Below, one piece after another: positions 1-9,900 of a stretch of 64,000 nucleotides of DNA; the stretch's first letter is position 1; each line of letters begins with the position of its first letter. The DNA comes from Streptomyces sp. P9-A2 (GTDB lineage: Bacteria; Actinomycetota; Actinomycetes; Streptomycetales; Streptomycetaceae). The stretch spans positions 1,116,001 through 1,180,000 of the forward strand of contig NZ_JAZIFX010000001.1 in the NCBI RefSeq assembly GCF_036634175.1, in the 5' to 3' direction. The notes under the pieces were generated by a model, which made no database searches, had not been told where the DNA came from, and worked only from the letters and a program-made list of their open reading frames with translations. A program made the translations under genes and the position numbers.

Positions 1-58
1 ACCGGGGGCACTGACAACGGCGTCCGGGTCCGGCGGCTGCGGACCGGGCGGGGTGAGG

Positions 59-2026
59 TCAGCCGCGGTTGCGGGCCAGGTCCTCGTAGAACGTGAGCAG
101 ATCCAGATTGTCGACGGAGCCGGCGTTGACCGCCTTCTCCAGTGGTGTGCCCTGGAGAAGGCGCTTGACCGGGACCTCGATGCGTTTGCCGGTCAGGGTG
201 TGCGGGACGCCGGGCACCTCGATGATCTCGTCGGGGACGTGGCGTGGGGACAGTTCCTCTCGGATGGTCCGCTGGATACGGCCCTTCAGCCCCTCGTCGA
301 GCACGGCGCCCGGTGTCAGGTGGACGAACAGGGGCATCCAGTAGCCGCCGTCAGGCTGTTCGATGCCGATGACGAGGGATTCCTTGATCTCGGGAAGGCG
401 CTCGACGGCCTCGTAGATGTCCGCCGATCCCATGCGGACGCCCTGGCGGTTGAGCGTGGAGTCGGAGCGGCCGTGAATGACGACGGAGCCCCGGGAGGTG
501 AGGGTGATCCAGTCGCCGTGCCGCCAGACGCCGGGGTAGGTGTCGAAGTAGCTGTCGTGGTAACGGCTGCCATCGGGGTCGTTCCAGAAGCGGATCGGCA
601 TGGACGGCATGGGATTGGTGACCACGAGCTCGCCGACCTCGTCGGTCAAGGGTTTGCCGCTCGGGTCCCAGGACTGCAGGTCCGTGCCTAGGCAGGGTGC
701 CTGCAGCTCGCCGACATGGACGGGGAGGGTGGGTACGGCGCCGGCAAAGCAGGAACACACATCCGTACCGCCGCTGACAGAAGCGATCCACAGGTCGTCG
801 CGCACCTCGTCGTGCAGCCAGCGGAAGCCGTCGGGGGGCAGAGGGGAGCCGGTGGTGGCGACGCACTGCACCGCTGAGAGGTCGAAGTCGCGCGAGGGGT
901 GCACGTCCGCCTTGCGACAGGCCATGACGTATGCGGCGGAGGTGCCGTAGAGGGTGGCGCCGGTGCGTTCGGCGATCCGCCACTGGGCACCTGTGTCCGG
1001 ATAGCCGGGGCTGCCGTCGTACAGGACGATCGTCGTTCCGGTGAGCAGGCCGGAGACGAGGAAGTTCCACATCATCCAGCCGGTCGACGTGTACCAGAAG
1101 AAGCGGTCCTCCGGGCCCAGGTCGCAGTGGAGTCCGAGCTGCTTGAGGTGTTCGACCAGGATGCCGCCCTGGGACTGGACGATCGCCTTCGGCAGTCCGG
1201 TGGTGCCGGAGGAGTAGAGCACCCACAGGGGGTGCTCGAAGGGCACCTGCTCGAAGACCGGTTCGGTGTCCGCGGAGGTGAGGGCCTGCCAGTCGAGTGC
1301 CCCGTCCGGGGCGTCGGTGCCGAGCAGGGGGATGTGCACGACGGCGCGCAGGGTGGGCAGTTCACGGCGCAGTTCGGCGACGACGTCGCGGCGGTCGTGC
1401 TCCTTGCCGCCGTAGCGGTAACCGTCGACGGTGAACAGGACGACCGGTTCGACCTGCTGGAAGCGGTCGAGCACACTACGGGCGCCGAAGTCGGGCGCGC
1501 AGGAGGTCCACACGCCGCCCACGGCCGCGGTGGCCAGGAACGCGACGACGGCCTGCGGGACGTTGGGCAGGTAGCCGCTGACGCGGTCGCCGGGGCGTAC
1601 CCCGAGGGCGCGCAGCTCGGCTGCCAGGGAGCCGACCTGGCGGCGCAGCTCGGCCCAGGTGACGGGCCTCGGGTCGTGGGTCTCGTCGACGTGCAGGAGC
1701 GCCGGCTCGTCCGCGCGGGTCGCGGCGGCACGCAGGGCGTGCTCGGCGTAGTTGAGGGTGCCACCGGGGAACCACTGGGCGCCGGGCATCGAACGGTCGC
1801 CCAGCACGCGCGCGTAGGGGGTCGAGAAGCGGACGTCGAACCACTGCGTGACGGCCTTCCAGAAGGCTTCCGGCTCGTCCACGGACCAGCGGTGCAGCTC
1901 CGCGTAGCCGCCCTCCGCGGGGGCGCCGTGGTGCTCGGCCGCCCACGCGTGGAACGTGGTGATCCGGGCACGCGCGATGCGTTCCGGATCTGGCTGCCAA
2001 AGCGGCTGGGGGTTCACGGTCGACAT
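59..2026 (-). CDS. aacS: Acetoacetyl-CoA synthetase (acetoacetate--CoA ligase)
   Basis: A 655-residue acyl-adenylate-forming ligase, expected to convert acetoacetate, ATP and CoA to acetoacetyl-CoA in the cytoplasm. The AMP-binding signature YSSGTTGLPKAI lies near residue 270 and is followed by TSTGWMMWN, which is typical of acetoacetyl-CoA rather than acetyl-CoA synthetases. The N-terminal ACAS cap and the C-terminal TLTGKRIEVPVKRLL lysine motif are both present, and the length is normal for the family. The frame stays open to 2203, but ATG 2026 is preceded by GGGAG at good spacing and the upstream extension is Arg/His-rich and unlike the family. It diverges from the GH31 gene across a 212-bp gap. 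Family assignment is secure; in vivo substrate is inferred. Confidence 0.93.
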   Translation of the reverse strand: MSTVNPQPLWQPDPERIARARITTFHAWAAEHHGAPAEGGYAELHRWSVDEPEAFWKAVTQWFDVRFSTPYARVLGDRSMPGAQWFPGGTLNYAEHALRAAATRADEPALLHVDETHDPRPVTWAELRRQVGSLAAELRALGVRPGDRVSGYLPNVPQAVVAFLATAAVGGVWTSCAPDFGARSVLDRFQQVEPVVLFTVDGYRYGGKEHDRRDVVAELRRELPTLRAVVHIPLLGTDAPDGALDWQALTSADTEPVFEQVPFEHPLWVLYSSGTTGLPKAIVQSQGGILVEHLKQLGLHCDLGPEDRFFWYTSTGWMMWNFLVSGLLTGTTIVLYDGSPGYPDTGAQWRIAERTGATLYGTSAAYVMACRKADVHPSRDFDLSAVQCVATTGSPLPPDGFRWLHDEVRDDLWIASVSGGTDVCSCFAGAVPTLPVHVGELQAPCLGTDLQSWDPSGKPLTDEVGELVVTNPMPSMPIRFWNDPDGSRYHDSYFDTYPGVWRHGDWITLTSRGSVVIHGRSDSTLNRQGVRMGSADIYEAVERLPEIKESLVIGIEQPDGGYWMPLFVHLTPGAVLDEGLKGRIQRTIREELSPRHVPDEIIEVPGVPHTLTGKRIEVPVKRLLQGTPLEKAVNAGSVDNLDLLTFYEDLARNRG

Positions 2027-2238
2027 GGGCGGCTCCCGGACTGTGCGCGTCGTGTGCGTCCTGCGCGCACGGGCTGGGGTGTGCGCGTGACGCGGCTGAC
2101 AGGGACGATGCCACGTGATCGTCTTCCGTACCAGGGCGCAACCCACATAGTCCCGGTCGTGAAGATGTGGTCCGATCATGGGTGAACGGCAGTTGAACAA
2201 CACACATGCGAGGTGCGGGCAGTGGCAGGGTGAGCATC

Positions 2239-4599
2239 ATGGACGGTCGTGACCTGGTGCGTTCGATGAGATCGGTCGGCTCGGTGGGGACGGCTCAGGG
2301 TGTACGTACCGTACGAGCAGCGTGGCGCAGGCGGCGGGCCGATGCCACCGGGCTGCCACCGCGCGGAGCGGAGCGCGCGCGCACTCCCGGGCCGGTACGG
2401 GAGGCGGAACCCGGGCCCGGGGGCGGTGTCGTCCGGTTCGGCCGTTCCGAGCTGCGCATTCGCGTCGCCGTGAACGGGGCCGTCTTCTGGGGCTGGGACG
2501 GGGCGGCGCCGGAGCCGTCGTACGCGCTGGCCGGGCGCTGTCCCGACCCGGATCCGCGTGCGGTGCTGGAGCCGGACACCAACGGCGGCTGGCGGGTGGT
2601 CGCCGAGCGGGTGACGGTCGCCGTCTCGTGGCACGGCGCGGTGGAGGTGCTCACTCCGGGGGGCGTGATGTTGCGCCGGGAGCTGCCGCCGCGGTGGTGG
2701 GAGCCGGTGGCGGGGGGCCCGGCGCGCTGGATGCAGCGGTCCGAGGTGCGTGCCGACGCCCGGTTCTTCGGGCTCGGGGGGCGGGCCTCCGGGCCGAGGC
2801 TGCGGGACGGCACCTACCGGCTGTGGAACACGGGCCCCGGTCGCGGTTCCGGGCCCGGCGACGATCCGCTTGCCCTCGCGATGCCGGTGCAACTGGTGGT
2901 GGCCGACGCGGGTACACATCTCGCGTTCCACGACTGTTCGTGGGACGGCACCGTCACGCTGCGGGAAGGCGCGGAGGGCGCCGGCTCCGGGCACGACCGG
3001 GTGGGGGCCAGCGAGTTGCGGATGGACGGGGGCCCGCTGCGCTGCTGGGTGATGGTGGGTACTCCAGCGCGGGTGCTGCTCGCCTGGGCATCACTGACCG
3101 GTGCGCCCGCGCTGCCGCCCGCCTGGGCCCTCGGCCATCATCACGTGCGGTGGGGCGACGGCGGTGAGCGGGAAGTGCGGCGGGTCGTCGCCGGTCATCA
3201 GGAGCACGGGCTGCCGCTCGACGCCGTCCACCTCGGTAGCGGCCATCACGACGCCCATCAGGGGTTCACCGTGGACCAGGAGCGGTTCCCCAAGCTGCCG
3301 GTTCTCGCCGACGAGCTACGACGGGACGGGGTCCGGCTGGTGTCGGCCGTCGGTCCGGCGGTCCCTGTCGGGGACGGCCACTCCGTGTACGACGCGGGGG
3401 CGGCCCGGGACGCGTTCGTACGGGATGCCTCGGGAGACGTCGTCCAGGGTGTGTCCTGGCCCGGGGACGTGGTCTTCCCCGACTTCACCCGCCTACGCGT
3501 GCGCGCGTGGTGGGGCGGTCTGTACGCGGAGCGGCTGGAGCAGGGTTTCGCGGGCTTCTGGCACGACATGAACGAGCCGACGTCGTTCACCGCGTTCGGG
3601 GAACCGACGCTCCCCCGTTCGGCCCGTCACGCCCTGGACGGGCGGGACGGCGATCATCGTGAGGCGCATAACGTGTACGCGTTGTGCATGGCCAGGGCGG
3701 CCCACGAGGGGCTGCGGGCGCTGCTGCCCGAGGAGCGGCCGTTCCTGTTCTCGCGCTCGGGGTGGGCCGGCATGCAGCGCTACGGCGGGGCCTTGCCGGG
3801 GGAAGTAGCCGCGGGCTGGCCCGGACTACGGGCGTCGTTGGCCCTGGTGCTGGGGCTCGGGCTGTGCGGTGTCCCGTACGCGGGGCCGGACGTCGGCGGC
3901 ACCGGCCGGAATCCGTCTCCCGAGCTGTATCTGCGGTGGCTCCAGCTGGGCGCCCATCTGCCGCTGCTCCGCACCCGAGCGGGTGCGGGTCACAGGGAGC
4001 CGTGGGAATTCGGTGCCGAGGTGCTGGCGCACGCGCGCGCGGCTCTCGTCGAACGCCGGCGGCTGCGACCGTACCTCGTGACTCTGGCGCACCTGGCCCG
4101 GCGTACCGGTGCTCCCTGTGTGCGGCCGCTGTGGTGGTCGGCACCGGAGGAGCGTGCGCTGCGCGACTGCGAGGACGCCTTCCTTCTGGGCGACAGCCTG
4201 CTGGTGGCGCCGGTGCTGGTGGCGGGCGCGAAACGGCGGACGGTGCGGCTGCCCGGCGGGCGCTGGTACGAGACGGCGACGGGTCGGGCGTTCGACGGGC
4301 CTGCCCGGACAGTGGTCGACGCGCCCCTGGACCGTATCCCGGTGTTCGCCCGCGCGGGCGCCGTCATTCCCGTGCACGGGGAGGACGGTGGGCTGGAACT
4401 GGAGGTGTGGGCACCCGCCCGAGGGCGGGTCGGTGGCGGGGCGGTCGTCGCGGACGCCGGCGACGGCTGGGAGGAGCTGGGCATCGAGCGGTACACCGTC
4501 CGCTGGGCGGGGTCCCGGATCGTCGTCGAGCGGGAGGGTGAGCACGGCACCGGCGCTCCGCCCCACCCGGTGCGTGTCCGCGGGCTCGGACCGGACTGA
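2239..4599 (+). CDS. Glycoside hydrolase family 31 (alpha-glucosidase/alpha-xylosidase type)
   Basis: A 786-residue GH31 enzyme that should hydrolyse alpha-linked glucosides or xylosides by a retaining mechanism. The family signature FWHDMNEPTSF is present, with the nucleophile Asp near residue 443. The second acidic region, YAGPDVGGTG, places a candidate acid/base Asp near residue 551. An N-terminal beta-sandwich, a central barrel and a C-terminal beta domain are all represented. There is no signal peptide, and the first 50 residues are Arg-rich, so it is probably cytoplasmic. ATG 2239 is chosen over the 2206 opening because of the GGCAGGG sequence upstream. A strong hairpin follows the stop. 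The natural substrate cannot be told from sequence. Confidence 0.9.
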   Translation: MDGRDLVRSMRSVGSVGTAQGVRTVRAAWRRRRADATGLPPRGAERARTPGPVREAEPGPGGGVVRFGRSELRIRVAVNGAVFWGWDGAAPEPSYALAGRCPDPDPRAVLEPDTNGGWRVVAERVTVAVSWHGAVEVLTPGGVMLRRELPPRWWEPVAGGPARWMQRSEVRADARFFGLGGRASGPRLRDGTYRLWNTGPGRGSGPGDDPLALAMPVQLVVADAGTHLAFHDCSWDGTVTLREGAEGAGSGHDRVGASELRMDGGPLRCWVMVGTPARVLLAWASLTGAPALPPAWALGHHHVRWGDGGEREVRRVVAGHQEHGLPLDAVHLGSGHHDAHQGFTVDQERFPKLPVLADELRRDGVRLVSAVGPAVPVGDGHSVYDAGAARDAFVRDASGDVVQGVSWPGDVVFPDFTRLRVRAWWGGLYAERLEQGFAGFWHDMNEPTSFTAFGEPTLPRSARHALDGRDGDHREAHNVYALCMARAAHEGLRALLPEERPFLFSRSGWAGMQRYGGALPGEVAAGWPGLRASLALVLGLGLCGVPYAGPDVGGTGRNPSPELYLRWLQLGAHLPLLRTRAGAGHREPWEFGAEVLAHARAALVERRRLRPYLVTLAHLARRTGAPCVRPLWWSAPEERALRDCEDAFLLGDSLLVAPVLVAGAKRRTVRLPGGRWYETATGRAFDGPARTVVDAPLDRIPVFARAGAVIPVHGEDGGLELEVWAPARGRVGGGAVVADAGDGWEELGIERYTVRWAGSRIVVEREGEHGTGAPPHPVRVRGLGPD

Positions 4600-4638
4600 G
4601 CGCGGACGGGGCGGGGAAGATGCCTGCCCCGTCCGCGC
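4600..4638. terminator. Hairpin terminator between converging genes
   Basis: A perfect 13-bp inverted repeat, GCGCGGACGGGGC with its complement, has a 13-nt loop. It starts at the last base of the GH31 stop codon and serves the convergent GH31 and Nudix genes. There is no long T-run, as is usual in Streptomyces. Confidence 0.8.
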
Positions 4639-4664
4639 CCCTGCGGCCGGGCCGATCCGTGGAA

Positions 4665-5201
4665 TCAGATGTACCGGCCCTCGAACCAGGCCCGCACGGC
4701 ACGCGTGTGCAGCGGGAAAGCAAGTTCCTCCGCGCGGCGCAGCAGGTGCCAACCCTCCGTCTCGTCCGTGGCGTCCGACGGCGGCAGCCCTTCCGCGGGA
4801 CGTTCCGGGAGCAGCCCGAACAGCAGCAGGTGTCCGTCGGGCGAGCTCATTGCCTCGGCGAGCCGTACGTCCCGGCTCGCCGCGTCGATGCCGGTCTCCT
4901 CCCGGAGTTCGCGGACGACGGCCTGGCGCCAGTCCTCCCGGTCGTCGATGTAACCGCCGGGCAGGGCCGTACCTCCGCGCGCGGGGGCGATGGTCCGGGT
5001 GATGACGACCAGGGCGGTGCCCTTCGGGTCGTACACGGGCTGGAGAGCGACCGCGACCGGCAGCGGGTTGCGGTAGGCGGTGGTGCCGCATGCCGGGCAG
5101 GTGCGGGGCCAACCGGAGGCGCCCTCGCCGAAGGGCGTGCCGCAGCTCGAGCAGTGGGAGTCCGGCACTGGATCGGGGCCGGGGGTCTGGGTTCTGGGCA
5201 C
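4665..5201 (-). CDS. Nudix hydrolase with N-terminal zinc ribbon
   Basis: A 178-residue protein that hydrolyses a nucleoside diphosphate linked to another moiety. Four cysteines at C17, C20, C35 and C38 form a zinc ribbon like that of NADH pyrophosphatases. A complete Nudix box runs from G83 to I105, with E89, R97-E98, E101-E102 and G104 all present. It starts at GTG 5201 without a strong ribosome site. It converges on the GH31 gene and lies downstream of the VanX-like gene on the same strand with a 46-bp gap. The substrate is unknown; the zinc ribbon makes NAD(H)-type or related substrates plausible. Confidence 0.85.
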   Translation of the reverse strand: MPRTQTPGPDPVPDSHCSSCGTPFGEGASGWPRTCPACGTTAYRNPLPVAVALQPVYDPKGTALVVITRTIAPARGGTALPGGYIDDREDWRQAVVRELREETGIDAASRDVRLAEAMSSPDGHLLLFGLLPERPAEGLPPSDATDETEGWHLLRRAEELAFPLHTRAVRAWFEGRYI

Positions 5202-5247
5202 GCGCGGACTGTAACCGATCGGGGCGGAGGCGTCTCCGGGGGGCCGG

Positions 5248-6066
5248 TCAGCGGTGGCCGGCGAGTGATCTCCTGGACACCGGGAAGTCGAAGTAGCTGT
5301 CCGGATGGGCCTCCGGTGTGAAGGTGTAGTGCCACCATTCCTCGGCCAGGTTCACGAAGCCGAGGTCCTCCAGGGTGCTTTTGAGGAGCGACCGGTTGGC
5401 CCGCTGTTCGCCCTGTATGCGGGGGTCAAGGGTGTGGCTGAGGGTGTCGAAGCAGTCGTAGCCGGTGCCCATGTCGACGGAGTTGTCGGGGAACCGCTCG
5501 TCCTGGTCCGCGAAGCAGGGTGTGAGAGGTTCTCCGGGCCGGTAGGGGCGGGTCGGCGTGGCGGGGAGCCGTACGACGGTGAGGTCCACGGTCGATCCGC
5601 GGCTGTGGCCGGACTTCTCGGCGATGTAACCGTCGGCGAACAGCCGGGACTTGTCGACGTTCGGGTGGAACTCGGCCTTCATCGCCTGGTCGTCGGGGTC
5701 CTTGGCCCAGCGTACGAAGTGGTCCACGGCGCGTTGGGGCCGGTAGCAGTCGTACACCTTGAGGGAGTAACCGCGGGGCAGCAGCTTCCGCTGGGCCTCG
5801 TGGAGGGCTCGGGCCGCGGGGCGGGTGAGGATGCACAGCGGCTCCCGGTAGCCGTCGATGCGCTCGCCCACGAAGTTGTGCGGGGTGAAGTAGCGGACCT
5901 CCTGGATGATCGTCGGATCCACGCTGCTCAGCGCCACGAAGTCCTTCGGGGCCCTGTGCTCCGGCGTCGCCGGGGCGGATGCTGCGGGGGCGGTCGCGGC
6001 GGTCGTCGCCGTCAGCGCGGCGAGTGCGGTGGCCAGAGCGCGTACCGCGGCGGAGAGTTGTGTCAT
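5248..6066 (-). CDS. Exported VanX-type D-alanyl-D-alanine dipeptidase (M15D)
   Basis: A 272-residue secreted zinc peptidase expected to cleave D-Ala-D-Ala or related peptides at the cell wall. The first 35 residues are an Ala-rich signal sequence ending near AAPAASAPA. The zinc and active-site motif SGHSRGSTVDLT has His near 154 and Asp near 161. EWWHYTF supplies the catalytic Glu near 242 and the third zinc ligand His near 245, so all key residues are kept. It is not accompanied by vanH, vanA or vanRS, which suggests wall turnover rather than vancomycin resistance. The start codon lies 1-2 nt from an AGGAGA motif inside an inverted repeat (6068-6088). Confidence 0.88.
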   Translation of the reverse strand: MTQLSAAVRALATALAALTATTAATAPAASAPATPEHRAPKDFVALSSVDPTIIQEVRYFTPHNFVGERIDGYREPLCILTRPAARALHEAQRKLLPRGYSLKVYDCYRPQRAVDHFVRWAKDPDDQAMKAEFHPNVDKSRLFADGYIAEKSGHSRGSTVDLTVVRLPATPTRPYRPGEPLTPCFADQDERFPDNSVDMGTGYDCFDTLSHTLDPRIQGEQRANRSLLKSTLEDLGFVNLAEEWWHYTFTPEAHPDSYFDFPVSRRSLAGHR

Positions 6067-6067
6067 G

Positions 6068-6088
6068 TCTCCTGCATCTATCAGGAGA
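6068..6088 (-). promoter_or_regulatory. Inverted repeat over the VanX-like ribosome site
   Basis: TCTCCTG and CAGGAGA are perfect 7-bp arms with a 7-nt loop. The arm nearest the gene contains the AGGAGA ribosome-binding core immediately before the ATG. As RNA it would fold over the ribosome site; as DNA it could be an operator. A five-codon reading frame (ATG CAG GAG ACA TGA) ends on the start codon of the main gene. Function is inferred. Confidence 0.5.
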
Positions 6089-6372
6089 CGGGTTCAGCGG
6101 GGAAGCACCCTGACCTTGTCCGCTCACCCGTGGCACATTCATGACGGACCGTCAGGAATACTGGAGGAGGGTGACGGAGGTGTGCGCACCGGGCAGTGTG
6201 ACGGATCACCGGCAGGCCGCCGTCCGTCCCGCCCCGCCGAGGAAGGCGGCGAAGCCCTTGGACGGGCGAGCCGGGTACTGGGCCGGGCAGGCGCGGACGG
6301 GCACGAGGTCCGCCTCGGTACCGGGAGGGCGCCGATACCGGCGGGAGGAGGCCCGGCCGGATCGCCTCGGGT
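6089..6372. other. Intergenic stretch between cvnD and the VanX-like gene
   Basis: These 284 bp on the minus-strand side separate the conservon from the dipeptidase gene. They should hold the promoter of the dipeptidase. Apart from the adjoining inverted repeat, I see no convincing gene or RNA. Confidence 0.5.
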
Positions 6373-6978
6373 TCAGGTGGCGACGGCCTGGCGGCACTGC
6401 GCTGCCTGTGCCATGGCGTGCTGGACGACCCCGATCAGGATCGCCTTGACCGACTCCCGGTCCCGGGCGTCGCCCATCAGGAGCGGTATGTCCGGGTCGA
6501 GATCGAGGGCCCGGCGAATGTCATCAGCCGGGTAACGCGCGGCTCCCTCGAAGCAGTTGACGCCTACAAGGAACGGTATGGAGCGCCGCTCGAAGTAGTC
6601 GATGGCCGCGAAGCAGTCCTCCAGCCGCCGGGTGTCGGCGAGGACGACGGCGCCGAGGGCCCCCTCGGCGAGCTCGTCCCACATGAACCAGAACCGCTCC
6701 TGGCCGGGCGTGCCGAAGAGGTACAGCACCAGGTCCTCGCGGAGCGTGATGCGGCCGAAGTCCATGGCCACCGTGGTGGTGCCCTTGGCCTCCACCCCGC
6801 TGAGGTCGTCGACCGGGCGCCCCGCCTCGGTGAGCAGTTCCTCGGTGCGCAGCGGCCTGATCTCGCTGACCGCGCCGACAAGCGTGGTCTTGCCCACGCC
6901 GAAGCCGCCGGCCACCAGGATCTTGAGCGTGACGGGCTCGACCGGGGGCTTCCCGCGCTCAGAACGCCCGAAAATCAT
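6373..6978 (-). CDS. cvnD: Conservon small GTPase (CvnD-type)
   Basis: A 201-residue Ras-like ATP/GTP-binding protein, the fourth component of Streptomyces conservons, which act as membrane-associated G-protein-like signalling complexes. The P-loop [15 protein letters not shown] is near the N-terminus, followed by a TTVAMDFG switch region and [22 protein letters not shown] takes the place of the usual NKxD motif. ATG 6978 has an AGGAGAA ribosome site; the frame is open to 7026 but nothing supports that start. Its first 20 bp overlap the end of the oxoprolinase gene, which implies translational coupling to an enzyme rather than directly to CvnC. Confidence 0.92.
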   Translation of the reverse strand: MIFGRSERGKPPVEPVTLKILVAGGFGVGKTTLVGAVSEIRPLRTEELLTEAGRPVDDLSGVEAKGTTTVAMDFGRITLREDLVLYLFGTPGQERFWFMWDELAEGALGAVVLADTRRLEDCFAAIDYFERRSIPFLVGVNCFEGAARYPADDIRRALDLDPDIPLLMGDARDRESVKAILIGVVQHAMAQAAQCRQAVAT

Positions 6979-9900
6979 CGTACTTTTCTCCTGCTCGATG
7001 GGGGTCGGGCGGCGGACCGTAGCCACCGCCGCCGGGGGTCTCGACGACCAGCACGTCGCCAGGGCGCACGTCCGCCGAGTCGTTGCCGTTCAGCGCGGTG
7101 ACGGTGCCGTCCGCGCGGTCGATCCGGTTGGCTCCGAGCGCTCCGGGCGCGCCGCCCGCCATCCCGTACGGGGGGACCCTGCGGTGCTGGGACAGCGTGG
7201 AGACGGTCATGGGCTCCAGGAACCGGATCCGGCGGACCGCACCGTCTCCGCCATGCCACCGGCCGGCCCCGCCGCTGTTCGCGCGCACGGCGAACTCGTC
7301 GATGCGGACGGGCAGGCGCCACTCCAGGACCTCGGGGTCGGTGAGGCGCGAGTTGGTCATGTGGGTCTGTACGACGGACACGCCGGGAAAGCCCTCTCCC
7401 GCGCCCGAGCCGGAGGCGACGGTCTCGTAGTACTGATGGCGTGCGTTGCCGAAGGTGACGTTGTTCATGGTGCCGGAGCCCTCGGCCTGGATGCCGAGCG
7501 CCGCGTAGAGGGCGCCGGTGATGCTCTGGGAGGTCTCCACATTGCCCGCGACGACGGCGGCCGGCGGCCGGGGCGCCAGCATGGAGCCGGGTGGCACGAT
7601 GATCCGCAGCGGCCGCAGGCAGCCGTCGTTGAGCGGGATGTCGTCGGCCACCAGGGTGCGGAAAACGTACAGGACGGCCGCGTTGACGACCGAGAAGGGG
7701 GCGTTGAAGTTGGTGGGCAACTGCGTTGCGGTGCCCGTGAAGTCGACGGTGGCGGAGCGGTCCGCGCGGTCCACGCGTACGCGCACGCGGATGACGGCCC
7801 CGGAGTCGGTCTCATAGGCGTACTCGCCGTCGTCGAGGGCGTCGATGACGCGGCGCACCGACTCCTCGGCGTTGTCCTGGACGTGCCGCATGTACGCCTG
7901 GACCACGTCGAGACCGAAGTTCCTGATCATCCGGCCGACCTCGTCGACGCCCTTCTGGTTGGCGGCGATCTGGGCACGCAGGTCGGCAAGGTTGGTCCGC
8001 GGGTTGCGGGAGGGGTACCGCGCGCCGGTCAGGAGGCGGCGGGTCTCCTCCTCGCGGAACCGTCCGCTCTCGGTGAGCAGCCAGTTGTCGAAGAGGATTC
8101 CTTCCTCGTCGATGGTGCGGCTGTCGGCGGGCATGGAACCCGGGGCGATGCCGCCGATCTCGGCGTGATGGCCGCGTGAGGCGACGTAGAAGAGAACACT
8201 TCGGTCACCCCGTGCGGTGTCGGCGGACCCGGTACCGAAGACCGGGGTGATCACGGTGACGTCGGGGAGATGGGTGCCGCCGTGGTAGGGGTCGTTCACG
8301 GCGTAGGCGTCACCCGGGCGCATGGTGGAGCCGCGCCGCCGGATGACCTCCTTGACGCCGATGCCCATCGAGCCCAGGTGGACGGGGATGTGAGGAGCGT
8401 TGGCCACCAGGTTTCCGTCCGGGTCGAAGAGGGCGCAGGAGAAGTCCAGTCGCTCCTTGATGTTGACGGACTGGGCGGTGGACTCGAGGCGGGCGCCCAT
8501 CTGTTCGGCGATGGACATGAAGAGGTTGTTGAAGATCTCGAGCAGAACCGGGTCGGCCTCCGGGCGAGACTCCTGGTCGCTTTCGGTACCGGAATCGGAA
8601 CTCTGCGTAATCGCGACACGTTCCATGACCAGATGCCCGTCATCGTTCGGAGCGGCCCGCCAGCCCTCGTCGACGACGGTCGTGGAGCCGTCCTCGGTGA
8701 TGATCGCCGGTCCGGTGACCGTCCTGCCGGGGGGTAGGTCCTCGCGGTGGTGGAGGGGGACGTCGCGCCAGGTGCCGCCGGTGTGGAGGCGAACGCGGCG
8801 CGGGGCGGACGGGCGGCCTTCGTACGGGGCGAGGGCGGAGAGATCGGGGGGTTCGGTGATGCCGGTGGCTTCGACGGAGAGGGCTTCCACGACGATCGGG
8901 CGGTCGAGCGTGAAGGAGTACGTGGCGCGATGACGTTCTTCGAAGGCGCGGCGCATGGTGCTGGGGTCGGCCAGTTCGACGGTGAGGGCGGTGTCGGTGC
9001 CGTCGTAGCGGAGCTGTGCCCGGCGGGTGACCCCGATCCGGTCCTCGGGGACGTCTTCGGCGAGGAGTTCGGCGCGGGCCGCCGCTTCCAGGTCGTCGGC
9101 GATCCGGTGGATGCCGGGCATCGCGGCGGGTTCCAGGGGTGCTTCGGCGGAGCGTTCACGCATCGCCGTGGTGTCGGCGAGGCCCATACCGAGTGCGGAG
9201 AGGACGCCCGCCATGGGCGGCACGAGGACGGTGCGAATGCCGAGGGAGTCGGCGACCATGCACGCGTGTTGCCCGCCCGCGCCACCGAAGGTGGTGAGGG
9301 CGTAGCGGGTGATGTCGTGGCCCTTCTGGACGGAGATCCGCTTCACCGCGGCGGCGATGTTGGCGACGGCGATCCGCAGGTAGCCCTCGGCGACCTGCTC
9401 CGGGGTGCGGTCGTCGCCGGTTCGTTCGCGGATCTCGCGTGCGAGATCCGCGAAGCGGTCGCGGACGAGCCCGGCGTCGAGGGGCTGGTCGCCGTTGGGG
9501 CCGAACACCGCCGGGAAGTGGGCGGGCTGGATACGTCCGAGCATGACGTTGGCGTCGGTGACGGCGAGCGGTCCGCCGGCCCGGTAGCAGGCGGGGCCGG
9601 GGGCGGCGCCCGCCGAGTCCGGGCCCACGCGGTAGCGGGAGCCGTCGAAGTGGAGGACCGAGCCGCCGCCGGCGGCGACGGTGTGGATGTCCAGCATGGG
9701 CGCGCGCAGCCGTACGCCGGAGATCTGTGTGGTGAAGACGCGTTCGTAGTCCCCCGCGAAGTGGGACACGTCGGTGGAGGTACCTCCCATGTCGAAGCCG
9801 ATGACCTGGTCGAAGCCGGCGAGTTGCGACATACGGGCCATCCCGACGATGCCGCCGGCCGGCCCGGACAGGACGGCGTCCTTGCCACGGAACTGCGCGG

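Noticed and set aside
899..2185. Long plus-strand frame of 428 codons opposite aacS
   Set aside because: It is antisense to a well-recognised enzyme and consists of Gly/Val/Arg-rich low-complexity sequence, as expected of shadows in high-GC DNA.
5248..6066. Vancomycin resistance determinant
   Set aside because: No vanH, vanA-type ligase or vanRS genes nearby; an exported dipeptidase alone fits wall recycling.
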